From positions 1 to 6,016 of the forward strand of contig JAGHCG010000047.1 of NCBI GenBank assembly GCA_021160565.1: 6,016 nucleotides of DNA, read 5' to 3'. Positions within the stretch are counted from its first letter, which is position 1; each line of letters opens with the position of its first letter. The translations under genes and the position numbers were made by a program. The notes under the pieces are model-generated. The model saw only the letters and a program-made list of their open reading frames with translations. It did no database searches and had not been told where the DNA came from. This stretch comes from a bacterium. GTDB taxonomy: Bacteria; Ratteibacteria; UBA8468; B48-G9; JAFGKM01. Below are positions 5,716 through 6,016 of the stretch, piece after piece.

Positions 5716-6016
5716 TTACTCTATTTCTGCTGAAAAAACTTTTCTGAGTTTTTTAAGATTTATATTCGCCTCTCTCAGAATTCTCCTTATTGTTTCATGG
5801 CTTATTTTTGGGACAATTTTGTTTTTTTCAAGATAATTTTTAATTCCATAAAGTGTCCAGTAAGAAAAAAGAAGCCCCATTTTTCTTGGAGATTTTTTAA
5901 CTATCTCAATTATTTTCTTTTTCACATGAATATCAAATTTTTTCTTTTTCCCTGCTTTTGGAGATTCTATTATTGAAGATGGTCCCCAACGATTAAATCT
6001 GTGTATCCATTTTCTC
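5716..6016 (-). CDS. IS630-type transposase helix-turn-helix fragment (partial)
   Basis: The frame is open from the right edge to TAA at 5716-5718, giving 99 visible residues; the true start lies beyond the window. A shorter GTG start exists at 5925, but conserved sequence continues upstream of it (KWIHRFNRWGPSSIIESPKAG), so it is not the start. The linker with PKAGKKKKF is followed by SPRKMGLLFSYWTLYGIKNYL and then VPKISHETIRRILREANI. Together these match the winged helix-turn-helix DNA-binding part of IS630/Tc1-type transposases. The DDE catalytic domain that should follow is missing: the protein ends about ten residues later and the radical SAM gene begins 27 bases on. It may be the first ORF of a two-ORF element that lost its second half, a decayed remnant, or a retained DNA-binding protein. 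No terminal inverted repeats are visible. Confidence 0.75.
   Translation of the reverse strand, partial: RKWIHRFNRWGPSSIIESPKAGKKKKFDIHVKKKIIEIVKKSPRKMGLLFSYWTLYGIKNYLEKNKIVPKISHETIRRILREANINLKKLRKVFSAEIE

Noticed and set aside
1..6016. CRISPR array, tRNA, rRNA or replication origin
   Set aside because: No regularly spaced repeats, tRNA-like cloverleaf, rRNA sequence or cluster of DnaA boxes was seen on either strand.

Overview
The window is AT-rich bacterial DNA (about one third G+C by eye). Arginine is mostly AGA, and the proteins are rich in Lys, Glu and Ile. The sense strands are strikingly purine-rich. Ribosome-binding sites are long and canonical (AGGAGGTGA). RNase Y and an endonuclease V of the Thermotoga type (N-terminal LHRWD) point to a bacterium, plausibly a thermophile or a deep-branching or candidate phylum. 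I cannot name the taxon from the sequence.

Left part, plus strand: the possible tail of an upstream gene (1-78) and a short promoter region lead into serA (193-1767, long ACT-domain form of phosphoglycerate dehydrogenase). After it come rny (RNase Y, to 3505) and nfi (endonuclease V, 3505-4179). rny and nfi overlap by one base. The serA-rny gap (1768-1921) is not empty. It holds a 34-codon ORF with its own Shine-Dalgarno sequence (1771-1875). The stop codon of that ORF directly abuts the left arm of a hairpin (1876-1921) that pairs with an unusually long Shine-Dalgarno sequence of rny. The best-placed rny start codon behind it is AUU at 1931. This looks like a translation-coupled leader controlling RNase Y, and it is the most interesting thing here.

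Right part, minus strand: a 509-residue radical SAM/SPASM protein (4159-5688) converges on nfi and overlaps its last 21 bases. Upstream of it, 27 bases away and on the same strand, is the helix-turn-helix part of an IS630-type transposase (5716 to beyond the right edge). Its catalytic DDE domain does not follow.

How the genes relate: serA supplies serine. rny makes the membrane-anchored endonuclease that begins mRNA decay. nfi is probably translated by coupling to rny. Endonuclease V can cut inosine-containing RNA as well as deaminated DNA, so an RNA link is conceivable. This endonuclease V carries Asn and Glu where the Thermotoga enzyme has the catalytic Asp110 and Lys139, so its activity is in doubt. 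The radical SAM gene has no visible substrate gene beside it.
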